From Rhodoferax sp. (GTDB lineage: Bacteria; Pseudomonadota; Gammaproteobacteria; Burkholderiales; Burkholderiaceae), in the NCBI GenBank assembly GCA_028292075.1, contig JAQGNA010000326.1, forward strand, positions 1 to 11,213: a DNA stretch of 11,213 bases, given 5' to 3'. A program made the position numbers and the translations under genes. Of the stretch, positions 1 through 5,907 are shown piece by piece (the first letter of the stretch is position 1; each line of letters starts with the position of its first letter). The notes under the pieces are model-generated. The model was not told where the DNA came from and did no database searches. It saw nothing but the letters and a program-made list of their open reading frames with translations.

Positions 1-18
1 GCAGCGACACGGCCAGCC

Positions 19-459
19 ATGTACGAACTCAAACCCTTAAACAGCTTGCATCTCGGCCAGACGGTGTCGGTACGCAAGACCATTACCGAAGCCGACGGCG
101 CTCTCTACATCGCAGCCACCGGCGACTTCGGACCGGTGCACGTCGACGACAGCTACGCGCAGACCACTCGCTTCGGGAAGCGCCTGGCGCCCGGCATCAT
201 GGTCGCGGGCATCTGCACCAGCGTGCTGACTGCGGAACTGGCCGGCACGCTGGGCGTGTCGATCGAGGACCGCTTCTGGTTTCTGGGCCCGGTGTTTTAT
301 GGCGACACCATCGAGTTCAAGGTATGGATCGCCCAGATGAACGCCGAAACGCGCAGCGTGATCTGGCAAGCCACCGCTACCAATGAGGCGGGCAAAGAAG
401 TCCTCAAGGCCGAGGCCACGCTGAAATTTCCGCGGACGATGCCAAAGGTTGCCGCATGA
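19..459 (+). CDS. MaoC-like (hotdog-fold) enoyl-CoA hydratase/dehydratase
   Basis: A 146-residue protein of the MaoC / R-specific hydratase family, which hydrates enoyl-CoA or dehydrates 3-hydroxyacyl-CoA in the cytoplasm. The hydratase signature is at residues 35-43 (GDFGPVHVD). Asp36 and His41 sit where the family's catalytic Asp and His lie, but the usual Asn before the Pro is Gly, a change I believe is common in the short MaoC-like branch. The length fits a single hotdog domain. The strand and helix pattern continues through RLAPGIMVAG (residues 55-64), the usual central-helix region. The stop overlaps the start of the next gene by 4 bases (ATGA at 456-459), so the two are co-transcribed. 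There is no clear Shine-Dalgarno in the 18 bases available and no in-frame stop upstream, so the true start could lie just outside the window. The substrate is unknown. Confidence 0.88.
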   Translation: MYELKPLNSLHLGQTVSVRKTITEADGALYIAATGDFGPVHVDDSYAQTTRFGKRLAPGIMVAGICTSVLTAELAGTLGVSIEDRFWFLGPVFYGDTIEFKVWIAQMNAETRSVIWQATATNEAGKEVLKAEATLKFPRTMPKVAA

Positions 460-800
460 GCACGGCACCGCAGCTACACATGGTGCGCGTCGACATCGAT
501 CCTGCGCAAGAAGAGGCCTTCAACCGCTGGTACGGCGCGGTGCACGTGCCCGCCCTCCTGGCCTGCCCCGGCTGGTTGTCGGCCAGGCGCTTTGTCTCGC
601 TCGAAGGCGGGCCGAAGTACGCGGCCATCTACGAGGTGGCGGGCGACTGGGTCTACGACACGCCGGAATTTCACGCGGTGAAGGGCTTCATGGAGTTCAC
701 GCCGCACGTCAGCAATTTCATGCGACAGCGATTTGCCAGTTTTGACGCGAACGAATTGAACGACGGCGGCGCGGCTGGCGTTGCCACGGAATGCCTTTGA
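456..800 (+). CDS. Small EthD/DUF4286-like dimeric alpha-beta barrel protein
   Basis: A 114-residue protein that starts inside the stop codon of the MaoC gene, so it is translationally coupled to it. The N-terminal part has the look of the ferredoxin-like dimeric alpha-beta barrel families (EthD, DUF4286): a first strand (HMVRVDI, 8-14), a helix with EEAFNRWY (19-26), HVPALLACPGW (30-40), an arginine pair and PKYAAIYE (53-60). Related small proteins are found in catabolic operons, where they are suspected to help in ring or side-chain metabolism, but this one has no assigned reaction. The last 15 or so residues (from about residue 100, Ala/Gly-rich) do not resemble a family ending. Sequence decay begins right after this gene, so its 3' end may have been replaced. 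The fold call is by motif only. Confidence 0.7.
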   Translation: MSTAPQLHMVRVDIDPAQEEAFNRWYGAVHVPALLACPGWLSARRFVSLEGGPKYAAIYEVAGDWVYDTPEFHAVKGFMEFTPHVSNFMRQRFASFDANELNDGGAAGVATECL

Positions 801-905
801 CCGAGACCATTGATACAGTTCGCACGCTGCGTTGCCCATCGTGGTCTGTCCGCTCGCTTCAGTTCAAGCGCACCTACGTCTCTGCATTTGCCCATGCAAA
901 GCATG

Positions 906-930
906 TGTTAGCGCCGACGTAGATTTGACC
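906..930. repeat. Left imperfect terminal inverted repeat of the IS21-like element
   Basis: Pairs with 1039-1063 at 20 of 25 positions. Ends in TTTGACC, which recurs about 33 bases further in. Confidence 0.6.
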
Positions 931-1038
931 AATCTCAGGCTAGTGATGCGAAACGAATTGACCAGCCGACGTCTTTTGAATGCCTTTCCTGGCGCGCATT
1001 GCCCGCCCTTGAGTGGTCAATCCGGGGCAGGAGGAAGT

Positions 1039-1063
1039 GATCAAATCGGCGTCAGCGCCAACA
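1039..1063. repeat. Right imperfect terminal inverted repeat of the IS21-like element
   Basis: The reverse complement begins TGTTGGCGCTGACGCC. The inner motif recurs as GGTCAA at 1015-1020, 24 bases further in. Confidence 0.6.
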
Positions 1064-1144
1064 CTACAGAAGCTCTCGCAGCGAGATGCGGTCGGTTTTC
1101 ATCTGAGCGTCGCATTAGAAAATAGCTAACTTAGAAAACTCTTC

Positions 1145-1573
1145 ATGCCAAAAATTCGTATAAACGCTGGCGGGTTCAGCTTTCTTGCTGATACTCACCC
1201 CGACGCACCCCACACTGTGGCCGCATTCTTGAAGCTGCTGCCTTACCGTCAAAAGCTGATTCACGTGCGCTGGAGCGGTGAGGGATGTTGGGTGCCGCTT
1301 GGAGAGTTCGTCCTTGAAGACGAAGCGACAAAGGTGGGATTTGAGAACCATACGAGCCACCCCTCCGTGGGAGATGTGCTCTTTTATCCCGGTGGGTACA
1401 GCGAGACTGAAATCATTCTTGCATACGGCAGCTGCTCCTTCGCAAGCAAGATGGGCCAACTGGCTGGCAACCACTTCTTAACAATCGTTGCCGGTCGCGA
1501 ACACCTGCGGGCGCTGGGCCTGAAAGTACTCTGGGAGGGCGCTCAAGATGTCGAGTTCTTACATGAGCTGTGA
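1145..1573 (+). CDS. DUF3830 family protein (cyclophilin-like fold)
   Basis: A 142-residue protein recognised as DUF3830, a family with a cyclophilin-like beta-barrel and no proven reaction. Family hallmarks seen are TVAAFLKLLPY near residues 24-34, the strand HVRWSGEGCWVPLGE (40-54), the region SHPSVGDVLFYPGGYSETEI (71-90), and the glycine- and serine-rich segment with Gln105 followed by AGNHFLTI (107-114). Length fits the family, so the gene looks complete. The start has no strong Shine-Dalgarno; the preceding 20 bases are A/T-rich. DUF3830 genes are, as far as I recall, often found in Burkholderiales near amidohydrolase and solute-uptake genes, which fits the general catabolic setting. The gene is intact between two mobile-element scraps, so it may be without its original promoter. 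Confidence 0.8.
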   Translation: MPKIRINAGGFSFLADTHPDAPHTVAAFLKLLPYRQKLIHVRWSGEGCWVPLGEFVLEDEATKVGFENHTSHPSVGDVLFYPGGYSETEIILAYGSCSFASKMGQLAGNHFLTIVAGREHLRALGLKVLWEGAQDVEFLHEL

Positions 1574-1594
1574 ATGAACGCCCCGTGTTTGGGG

Positions 1595-1723
1595 TGCCAC
1601 GACTGTGCCCTCCCGACTCAATTACTTCCAGACCTTGTCGACACCGTACACCTGTAGGTTGGCCTGCCAGACACGTTCGATCTGGGGTTTCTCCGGCGGC
1701 AATCGTTGCACTTTCAAGCGCCA
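1595..1723 (-). pseudogene. Fragment of an IS3-family transposase (OrfB)
   Basis: Read on the minus strand, 1684 down to 1595 encodes QIERVWQANLQVYGVDKVW, then K, a stop, and LSREGTVVA. This is the well-known stretch of IS3-family (IS407-like) OrfB transposases where intact copies read VWKQL or VWRQL. The Gln codon CAA has become TAA (1622-1624). Similarity to the family ends at about 1595, where RCTVERLM would follow. On the other side (1685-1723) the reading continues with weak resemblance. About 30 to 43 codons survive, without start, stop or catalytic residues. The scrap abuts the truncated transketolase gene and probably marks the event that removed its 5' part. Confidence 0.75.
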
Positions 1724-1724
1724 C

Positions 1725-2237
1725 ACCAAGGCCCTGGCTGGCCGCATCGAGCGACATCTGGGACCGGTCTACATGCGGCTTGCGCGCGGCAATGTTCCGT
1801 TGGTGCTTGACGAGTTCGACTACAAGTTTGAGCTGGGCAAGGCCAAGATGCTGCGTGAGGGCGCGGATGTTTTGATCATCTCCAGCGGGTTCATGACGAT
1901 GCGGGCGTTGGAAGTAGCCGACGCGCTGAAAAAGGACAGCGTTGATGTAGCGGTCCTGCACTGCCCTACGATCAAACCGCTGGATGAGGTGACCATTCTC
2001 GAGGCGGTAAAGTACAAACCACGCTTGGTCGTAGTGGCCGAAAACCATTCGGTGATCGGTGGCTTGGGGGAAGCGATCGCGAGTGCCCTGCTGCGTTCCA
2101 ACGTTCAGCCTGCGGGGTTCAAGTTGGCGGGGTTGCCTGACGAGTTTTTAGATGCCGGAGCGCTCCCGACGCTACATGACCGCTATGGAATTAGCCGTGA
2201 CAGGCTGGTCCAACGTATCAAGGATTGGCAGCAGTGA
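1725..2237 (+). pseudogene. Transketolase C-terminal subunit, 5'-truncated
   Basis: The frame from ACC at 1725 to the stop at 2235-2237 encodes the last 170 or so residues of a split-type transketolase C-terminal subunit, normally about 310 residues. It begins with KALAGRIERHLGPVYMRLAR, the end of the pyrimidine-binding domain. The whole transketolase C-terminal domain follows (about 1824-2190), with GADVLIISSGFMTMRALEVA, CPTIKPLDE, VVVAENHSVIGGLGEAIA and a normal-looking tail. The N-terminal half, which helps bind thiamine diphosphate, is missing. Upstream in the same frame the codons (about 1605-1724) are not transketolase-like and are explained by an antisense IS3 fragment. No N-terminal partner subunit is present. 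There is no plausible start or RBS, so I treat it as a pseudogene. An internal ATG at 1772 is an unlikely start. Confidence 0.85.
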
Positions 2238-2265
2238 TGGCCTGGGACCGTTAGCTCCGAGTTTG

Positions 2266-2285
2266 GCCCCCTGTTAACCGGGGGC
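2266..2285. terminator. Possible bidirectional hairpin between convergent genes
   Basis: GCCCCC (2266-2271) pairs perfectly with GGGGGC (2280-2285) around an 8-base loop. It sits in the 79-base gap between the end of the transketolase remnant (+) and the end of the DUF1003 gene (-), where a shared terminator would be expected. There is no clear T-run on either side, so the call is weak. Confidence 0.3.
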
Positions 2286-2316
2286 GGCATGGATGTCTAT
2301 GGAGACGGGGTGGAAG

Positions 2317-2889
2317 CTACTCCTTCGAGCCATGTTTGCGTTCTGCTTTGATGATCTGCTGGAGAACGGCGGATGGATCGGTGTTGTCCGAAAAGCCGTC
2401 GACCTCGGCTTGGTCCTCGGCGGACACCTCCATCTTGTCGGCCATCTTGGACAACAGCCGCAAGATGGCTGTGGTCTCGCGCTCCGTCAGCAGGTTCATC
2501 TGGAGGTCTAGGTGATGCCGCCTCTCACTCTCGCTGGCGGAGAAGTTTTGGCTGATCAGGATCAGGACCGACAAGAAGATCGCCTCGAGCGATACAACGA
2601 GCATGAGGAATTGAAACGGGTATGGGTCGAAGCTTTTGAACTCCACGTTCCATGCGATCCAGGCGGCAAACCAGGCGATCTGTATCCACAAAAATGTCAG
2701 GCTGCCGCAAAAACCAGCGATTCTCTGGACTGCGCGGTGGAGCGCCGACTCGCGCTTGCGCCTCTCCTCCTCATGGCACAGGATCGCCTCGATGTTCTTT
2801 TTGGTGAACGCTCCAATGACCTCGTTGACTTTGCCGCGAAAGGGATGATCGGGCCGGGAAGCCGAAACTGAAATTTGAGTGTTCCCCAT
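2317..2889 (-). CDS. DUF1003 family integral membrane protein
   Basis: A 190-residue DUF1003 protein of unknown function, probably in the inner membrane. A charged N-terminal region (20-52, with HEEERRKRES) is followed by two predicted membrane helices at about 59-81 and 92-113. The family motifs FDPYPFQFL (87-95), LEAIFLSVLILISQN (101-115) and LDLQMNLLTERE (127-138) are all present. The C-terminus (150-190) is acidic then basic and probably cytoplasmic. I start it at the ATG at 2889, preceded by CGGAGAA at a good Shine-Dalgarno distance. The same frame stays open to a GTG at 3033, but those 48 extra codons belong mostly to a different, decayed gene (see the NAD(P)H-binding pseudogene), so the longer start would give an artificial fusion. 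Its original promoter may have been lost. Confidence 0.88.
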   Translation of the reverse strand: MGNTQISVSASRPDHPFRGKVNEVIGAFTKKNIEAILCHEEERRKRESALHRAVQRIAGFCGSLTFLWIQIAWFAAWIAWNVEFKSFDPYPFQFLMLVVSLEAIFLSVLILISQNFSASESERRHHLDLQMNLLTERETTAILRLLSKMADKMEVSAEDQAEVDGFSDNTDPSAVLQQIIKAERKHGSKE

Positions 2890-2916
2890 GTGATTCTCCG
2901 AAAGGTGCTTAAGCGT

Positions 2917-3312
2917 ATCACTGGCATTGAAGGTGGACAAATCCGTCAGTGCGAGGACCGAAGCCCGAGATGCCTTGTCGTTCAGCATCGACGGGCGAAC
3001 CAAGACCCAGTCAAGCCCGCTTTCCCGAACCACCGCTTTCTGCCGGCTCTTGTCTGCCTAGACCTTCCGCAGAAGAGCTGGACAAATCACCTTGTCAAAA
3101 AGAAAACCCCCGTGCCCGGCGCTGTCTCCAGCGCCCATACCAGTGACGAAAAAAACAAGGCGGCTTGTACCTTCGGCCCGCATGGCGCTGACAAGCGAAC
3201 GCGTTGCCGTCGAGAGCAGGGCCACCTCCCGACACGGGCTGGCCGGCGTGCCCGACGCACTGACGGCACCGTCCCTGCCTTGAAGGGCCTGAAGCAAGAC
3301 CTGCTCATCTCG
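2917..3312 (-). pseudogene. NAD(P)H-binding atypical SDR, truncated at both ends with an internal amber codon
   Basis: The minus-strand frame from about 3312 reads DEQVLLQALQGRDGAVSASG, then TPASPCREVALLSTATRSLV, SAMRAEGTSRLV, VTGMGAGDSAGHGG, then a TAG at 3058-3060, and on into ADKSRQKAVVRESGLDWVLV, RPSMLNDK and LALTDLS. This is the body of the NAD(P)H-binding SDR-like family (BVR-B / YwnB type). Relatives read LLRKVYADKSRQ, so the stop replaces a conserved Tyr. The N-terminal 50 to 60 residues with the GxxGxxG dinucleotide-binding loop are gone, and similarity ends again near 2917, before the usual ISRADVA-type ending. The 3' side runs in frame into the DUF1003 gene. The 5' side abuts the start of a DUF1857 gene. 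This is clearly non-functional. Confidence 0.82.
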
Positions 3313-3320
3313 AGCGTGCT

Positions 3321-3425
3321 TCGCGCATCACGCGCCTTGAGAATCAGACCGGCCTACACCTGGGCGCGGGTGAGCGGAAGCTCGCCGTAAGGATTGACCG
3401 GAACGGTCACAGTCGAATAGATCAT
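3321..3425 (-). pseudogene. 5' fragment of a DUF1857 (AtaL-like, SRPBCC fold) gene
   Basis: The ATG at 3425 follows an AGAGGA Shine-Dalgarno and opens MIYSTVTVPVNPYGELPLTR, then AQV, a TAG (3354-3356), and AGLILKARDAR. Proteins of the DUF1857 / AtaL-like family begin in just this way, with LTREQLWRGL-type sequence where the stop now stands, so the amber codon replaces the conserved Trp. Similarity stops after about 35 codons, where the remains of an NAD(P)H-binding protein start. A normal family member has about 150 residues. The start signals are intact, so only a 23-residue peptide would be made. The family call rests on a short stretch. Confidence 0.6.
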
Positions 3426-3464
3426 GATGGCATTCCTCTGACTGGGGTGGCTGATGGCCGGCAC

Positions 3465-3659
3465 TTAAACCGAAGCCGACACCTTGGCGGCCTGGGTAGC
3501 GAAGTCGCGGTAGGAGCGCAGTGGGCGCCCGAGCAGCGCGGTCAGGCGCTCTACGTCACCGGCATCGGGGCGCATGCCCGCGGTCAGGAAGCGTTCGCTC
3601 ATGAGGCGCATGTCGTAGGCCATCCAGGCCGGCATGAAGTTCAGCAGGTCTTGAACAAC
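3465..3659 (-). pseudogene. C-terminal stub of an NmrA-like NAD(P)-binding reductase
   Basis: The minus-strand frame from 3659 to the stop at 3465-3467 reads VVQDLLNFMPAWMAYDMRLM, SERFLTAGMRPDAGDVERLT, then ALLGRPLRSYRDFATQAAK. The end LLGRPxRSYRDFA is the C-terminal signature of NmrA / NAD(P)H-azoreductase-like SDR proteins. Only about 64 of the usual 280 to 300 residues remain and the nucleotide-binding domain is missing. The fragment ends within a few bases of a LysR fragment running the other way. That arrangement suggests a deletion between two divergent genes that removed both 5' halves and their shared promoter. Confidence 0.78.
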
Positions 3660-3668
3660 GAAGACACT

Positions 3669-3860
3669 GCACTGCTACCGGTGTCGCTTGCCTTCAAGGA
3701 CCTGCTCAACGGCAGCCTGGTCCACTGGGGTGACGTCGATGGACCCGAGATTGCGCTCTGGGCGCTTTACCCATCCCGCAGGCTGCTGAGCAGCCGCGTT
3801 TCGACATTCCTGAACTTTTTGAAGGATGCTTTTCCGCTGGGTTCACCGGATGAGCTTGCG
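3669..3860 (+). pseudogene. C-terminal stub of a LysR-family transcriptional regulator
   Basis: The + frame reads ALLPVSLAFKDLLNGSLVHW, then GDVDGPEIALWALYPSRRLL and SSRVSTFLNFLKDAFPLGSP. This is the last strand and helix of a LysR effector-binding domain. ALLPxxLAxxDLxxGxLV and LWALYPSRRxLSxRVxxFLxFL are hallmark motifs of the subgroup that regulates oxidoreductases. The DNA-binding domain and most of the effector domain (over 200 residues) are absent. The frame runs on without a family-like end; a TAG in another frame at 3872-3874 may be the ancestral stop after a small slip. It lies immediately beside, and diverges from, the NmrA-like stub. LysR regulators next to divergent oxidoreductase genes are common, so the pair probably belonged together. 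Confidence 0.8.
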
Positions 3861-3928
3861 TCGTCATCGACTAGATGGAAGTCGCCCCATGGAAAATGCC
3901 ATGCCACGTATCGAAGACGCGCTGCGCG

Positions 3929-4687
3929 TCATGGATGCCAGGTCGCTGTCGCTCCGACCTTGATCGGCCTTTGCCCACCGGCGAGCGCGTAGGACAGCTG
4001 ATTTGCGGCCTCGATGATGGTGGCCGCATGCTCTTCAAGTCTGGCTTCGTTCAACCTGGAGGTTGGCCCTGAAATGCAGACCGACCCGAGCAGGCGCCAT
4101 TGCACGCCGAAGATGGGTGCCGACACGCTCGAGACTTCTGGCTCACGTTCGCCAAGTGACAGGTGGTAGCCACGTCTACGAATGGATTCGTAGGGCTCGC
4201 CCGGCTCTCCCGAGAACGCGAGGATGACGCGCCCTGGCGCACCCAGGCGCAGAGGCAAGGCGGCACCGATGCGCACATGATGGCGAATGGCCTGCGGTCC
4301 CTCTACCCGAAGCAGGCAGGTGCGTGCGTCGCCTTCTCTCACATAGAACGATGCACTTTCGCCGGTCTTGATGGCCAGCTCGCGTAGCACCGGCTCCACC
4401 ACCTCCTGCACATTGAACGTCGCCTGGTAACACGCGCCAAGCCAGCCCGCGGCGCGCCCGAGTCGCCAGGTGCCGTCTTCTTTTTGTACCAGGTATTGGT
4501 CGTTCGCTAAGGTGCGCGCGATGCGCAGCGCCGTGGTCTTGTGCATGCCGGTACGGCGGCTCAACTCGGCCAAGCTGAGCTGGGCGTCGGTGGTGCCGAA
4601 GGCCTCAAGCAGGCGCAGTGCGCGCGTCACAGCGATCACGCCACCCTCGTCCGGCGTGCAGTCGATGCGCACCTCAGATATCTTCAT
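3929..4687 (-). CDS. IclR-family transcriptional regulator
   Basis: A 252-residue IclR-type regulator, close to the family length. A winged helix-turn-helix lies at about 18-80: VTRALRLLEAF (20-30), LSLAELSRRTGMHKTTALRI (38-57) and the wing around residues 65-76. The effector-binding domain follows, with GESASFYVREGD (109-120), the ligand-pocket segment RIGAALPLRLGAPGRVILAF (139-158), and SSVSAPIFG (186-194) leading to GSVCISGPTSRL (201-212). The ATG at 4687 has GAGGT about 7 bases upstream. The gene is divergent from TTT receptor 1 across 93 bases that contain a double palindrome, so it very likely controls that gene and itself. The C-terminal 15 residues or so (from GGQRPIKV) extend past the usual family end and adjoin decayed DNA, so the tail may be a read-through into debris. 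Confidence 0.93.
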   Translation of the reverse strand: MKISEVRIDCTPDEGGVIAVTRALRLLEAFGTTDAQLSLAELSRRTGMHKTTALRIARTLANDQYLVQKEDGTWRLGRAAGWLGACYQATFNVQEVVEPVLRELAIKTGESASFYVREGDARTCLLRVEGPQAIRHHVRIGAALPLRLGAPGRVILAFSGEPGEPYESIRRRGYHLSLGEREPEVSSVSAPIFGVQWRLLGSVCISGPTSRLNEARLEEHAATIIEAANQLSYALAGGQRPIKVGATATWHP

Positions 4688-4699
4688 GTTGTGGACCTC

Positions 4700-4736
4700 G
4701 TTTCACACAGTGCAACGCCATTGTACTCAGTGGAAC
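4700..4736. promoter_or_regulatory. Double palindromic operator candidate for the IclR regulator
   Basis: Two 17-base boxes, GTTTCACACAGTGCAAC (4700-4716) and ATTGTACTCAGTGGAAC (4720-4736), are inverted copies of each other at 12 of 17 positions, separated by 3 bases. Each is also an imperfect dyad (6 and 5 of 8 base pairs) of the general form GTTNCAC-N3-GTGNAAC. They sit in the divergent IclR / TTT-receptor gap, where IclR proteins usually bind as dimers or pairs of dimers. The second box covers TTGTAC (4721-4726), a possible -35 element with a weak -10 (GAAAAT, 4744-4749), so binding there would affect the receptor promoter. Confidence 0.6.
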
Positions 4737-4780
4737 ATCTGGCGAAAATTCAGCCGTCAATCAAACAACGGAGACTCTCG

Positions 4781-5773
4781 ATGTCACTTCGCTTTTCCAA
4801 CGTCGGTTGCCTGATCGCCTCTGCGGTCATTTCGGCAACCACGTTTTTGCCTGCCGGCCCTGCGTTTGCGCAGAGTTACCCCAGCCGTCCCATTCGGCTC
4901 ATCGTGCCGTTCCCCGCCGGCGGCGGCACGGACATCATTGCCCGCGAGGTCGCCAACAAGGTGGCGGTGACCGAGAAGTGGACGGTGGTCGTTGAGAACC
5001 GCCCCGGCTCTGGCGGCAACCTGGGCGTGGACGCCGCGGCCAAAGCCGCACCGGACGGCTACACCTTGGTCATGGGCCAGACCAGCAATCTGGCGATCAA
5101 CCCGACGCTCTACCCCAAGCTACCCTACAACCCAGAAAGAGACCTGGCGGCCGTGAATCTGGTGGCGAGCGCACCCCTGGTGTTGGCGGTGTCGGCGGGC
5201 TCGCCATTCAAGACACTGGCTGATGTGGTAGCAGCAGCGAAGGCCAAGCCGGGCGCGTTGAACTACGCCAGTTCCGGCAACGGCACGGTTGCGCATCTGG
5301 CGACAGAGCAGTTTCAGAAGATCGCTGGCGTGAGCTTCACCCATGTCCCGTACAAGGGCGCGGCGCAAGGCGCGACGGATCTCATCGGCGGTTCGATCCA
5401 GATGTACATGTCTTCGGTGCCGACCCTCATCGGCCACATTCGAAACGGCAAGATGCGCGCGCTCGCCGTGACCTCTCTGAAACGGAATGCCGACCTGCCG
5501 AATGTTCCGACGATGGCCGAATCTGGGTACAAGGGATTCGAGGCGGTTACGTGGTTCGGCATCGCCGGCCCTGCGGCCATGCCGAAGGATGTGGTCCAGC
5601 GCCTCAACGCGGCCTTCAATAAGGCCATCCAGTCGGCCGATGTGCAACAGCGTCTCAGCGCCCAGGGCGCCGATGTCAGCGGCGGCACGCCTGAAGTCTT
5701 CACCAAGCTGATCCACGGCGAAATCACCCGCTGGGGCGCCATCGTCAAGAGCTCCGGCGCCAAGGTCGAGTGA
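4781..5773 (+). CDS. Tripartite tricarboxylate transporter (Bug-type) substrate-binding protein 1
   Basis: A 330-residue periplasmic receptor of the Bug/TctC family. A signal peptide covers residues 1-30 and ends in AGPAFA, followed by QSYPSRPIRLIVPFPAGGGT. The latter is the classic Bug start: first strand, then the GGGTD ligand loop (47-51). Further family features are ENRPGSGGNLG, AKAAPDGYTLVMG, LPYNPERDL, FTHVPYKGAAQGATDLIGG and LPNVPTMAESGYKGFEA. I start it at the ATG at 4781, preceded by CGGAGA at a good distance; the frame stays open further upstream but lacks an RBS and would spoil the signal peptide. It is divergent from the IclR gene and 134 bases before the RraA-like gene. Like many Bug proteins in Burkholderiales, it has no TctA/TctB membrane genes nearby. 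The ligand is unknown, likely a carboxylate. Confidence 0.95.
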   Translation: MSLRFSNVGCLIASAVISATTFLPAGPAFAQSYPSRPIRLIVPFPAGGGTDIIAREVANKVAVTEKWTVVVENRPGSGGNLGVDAAAKAAPDGYTLVMGQTSNLAINPTLYPKLPYNPERDLAAVNLVASAPLVLAVSAGSPFKTLADVVAAAKAKPGALNYASSGNGTVAHLATEQFQKIAGVSFTHVPYKGAAQGATDLIGGSIQMYMSSVPTLIGHIRNGKMRALAVTSLKRNADLPNVPTMAESGYKGFEAVTWFGIAGPAAMPKDVVQRLNAAFNKAIQSADVQQRLSAQGADVSGGTPEVFTKLIHGEITRWGAIVKSSGAKVE

Positions 5774-5907
5774 CCTGACCGGCCCTCGCCAAGCAGCCAA
5801 TCCTGACACGCGACCTGGACCATGTGGCCGGGTCATCACTGCCGCAGGCGACCGCGGTCTGGACCTCTGCCGCCCATTTTTGACCTCAATCCACCTGAAA
5901 GACACCC

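Larger units (their letters stand above)
906..1063. mobile_element. Gene-less IS21-like element (two ends with multiple terminal repeats)
   Basis: The first 25 bases (906-930, beginning TGTTAGCGCCGACGTA) match the reverse complement of the last 25 (1039-1063, beginning TGTTGGCGCTGACGCC) at 20 positions. One more matching base lies outside each end. Each end also carries a second copy of the inner motif in the same inverted sense: TTGACC at 925-930 and 958-963 on the left, GATCAA at 1039-1044 and GGTCAA at 1015-1020 on the right. Termini starting with TG and carrying spaced repeats are typical of the IS21 family. No istA or istB sequence remains between them, so this is an internal-deletion remnant or a MITE-like derivative of 158 bases. 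I see no target-site duplication in the flanks. Confidence 0.6.
801..1144. other. Gene-free stretch with an IS21-like relic and a small palindrome
   Basis: No convincing gene lies here on either strand. Open frames are short and show no protein-like pattern. The middle, 906-1063, is bounded by imperfect inverted repeats and is listed separately. A 13-base symmetric sequence, TCTCGCAGCGAGA, lies at 1074-1086, about 59 bases before the DUF3830 start, and might be a regulator site or chance. Bases 801-905 contain nothing I recognise. Confidence 0.6.

Noticed and set aside
832..1125. A 97-codon + strand frame over the IS21-like region
   Set aside because: Crosses both inverted repeats and shows no protein-like pattern.
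1413..2048. A 211-codon minus-strand open frame
   Set aside because: Runs across the end of DUF3830, the IS3 scrap in the wrong frame, and the transketolase remnant. It is an accidental frame.
2266..2285. A strong intrinsic terminator
   Set aside because: The hairpin is real on paper, but it has only six pairs and no T-run, so it is kept only as a low-confidence feature.
3890..3964. A short + strand frame beginning MENAMPRIEDALRV
   Set aside because: 24 codons, overlapping the 3' end of the IclR gene. It cannot be assigned to any family and may be debris.
4541..4780. An upstream extension of receptor 1
   Set aside because: It overlaps the IclR gene and operator, has no RBS, and would place 80 residues before a perfect signal peptide.
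5120..5905. A 261-codon open frame on the minus strand
   Set aside because: Antisense to TTT receptor 1. Arg-rich low-complexity translation without motifs.
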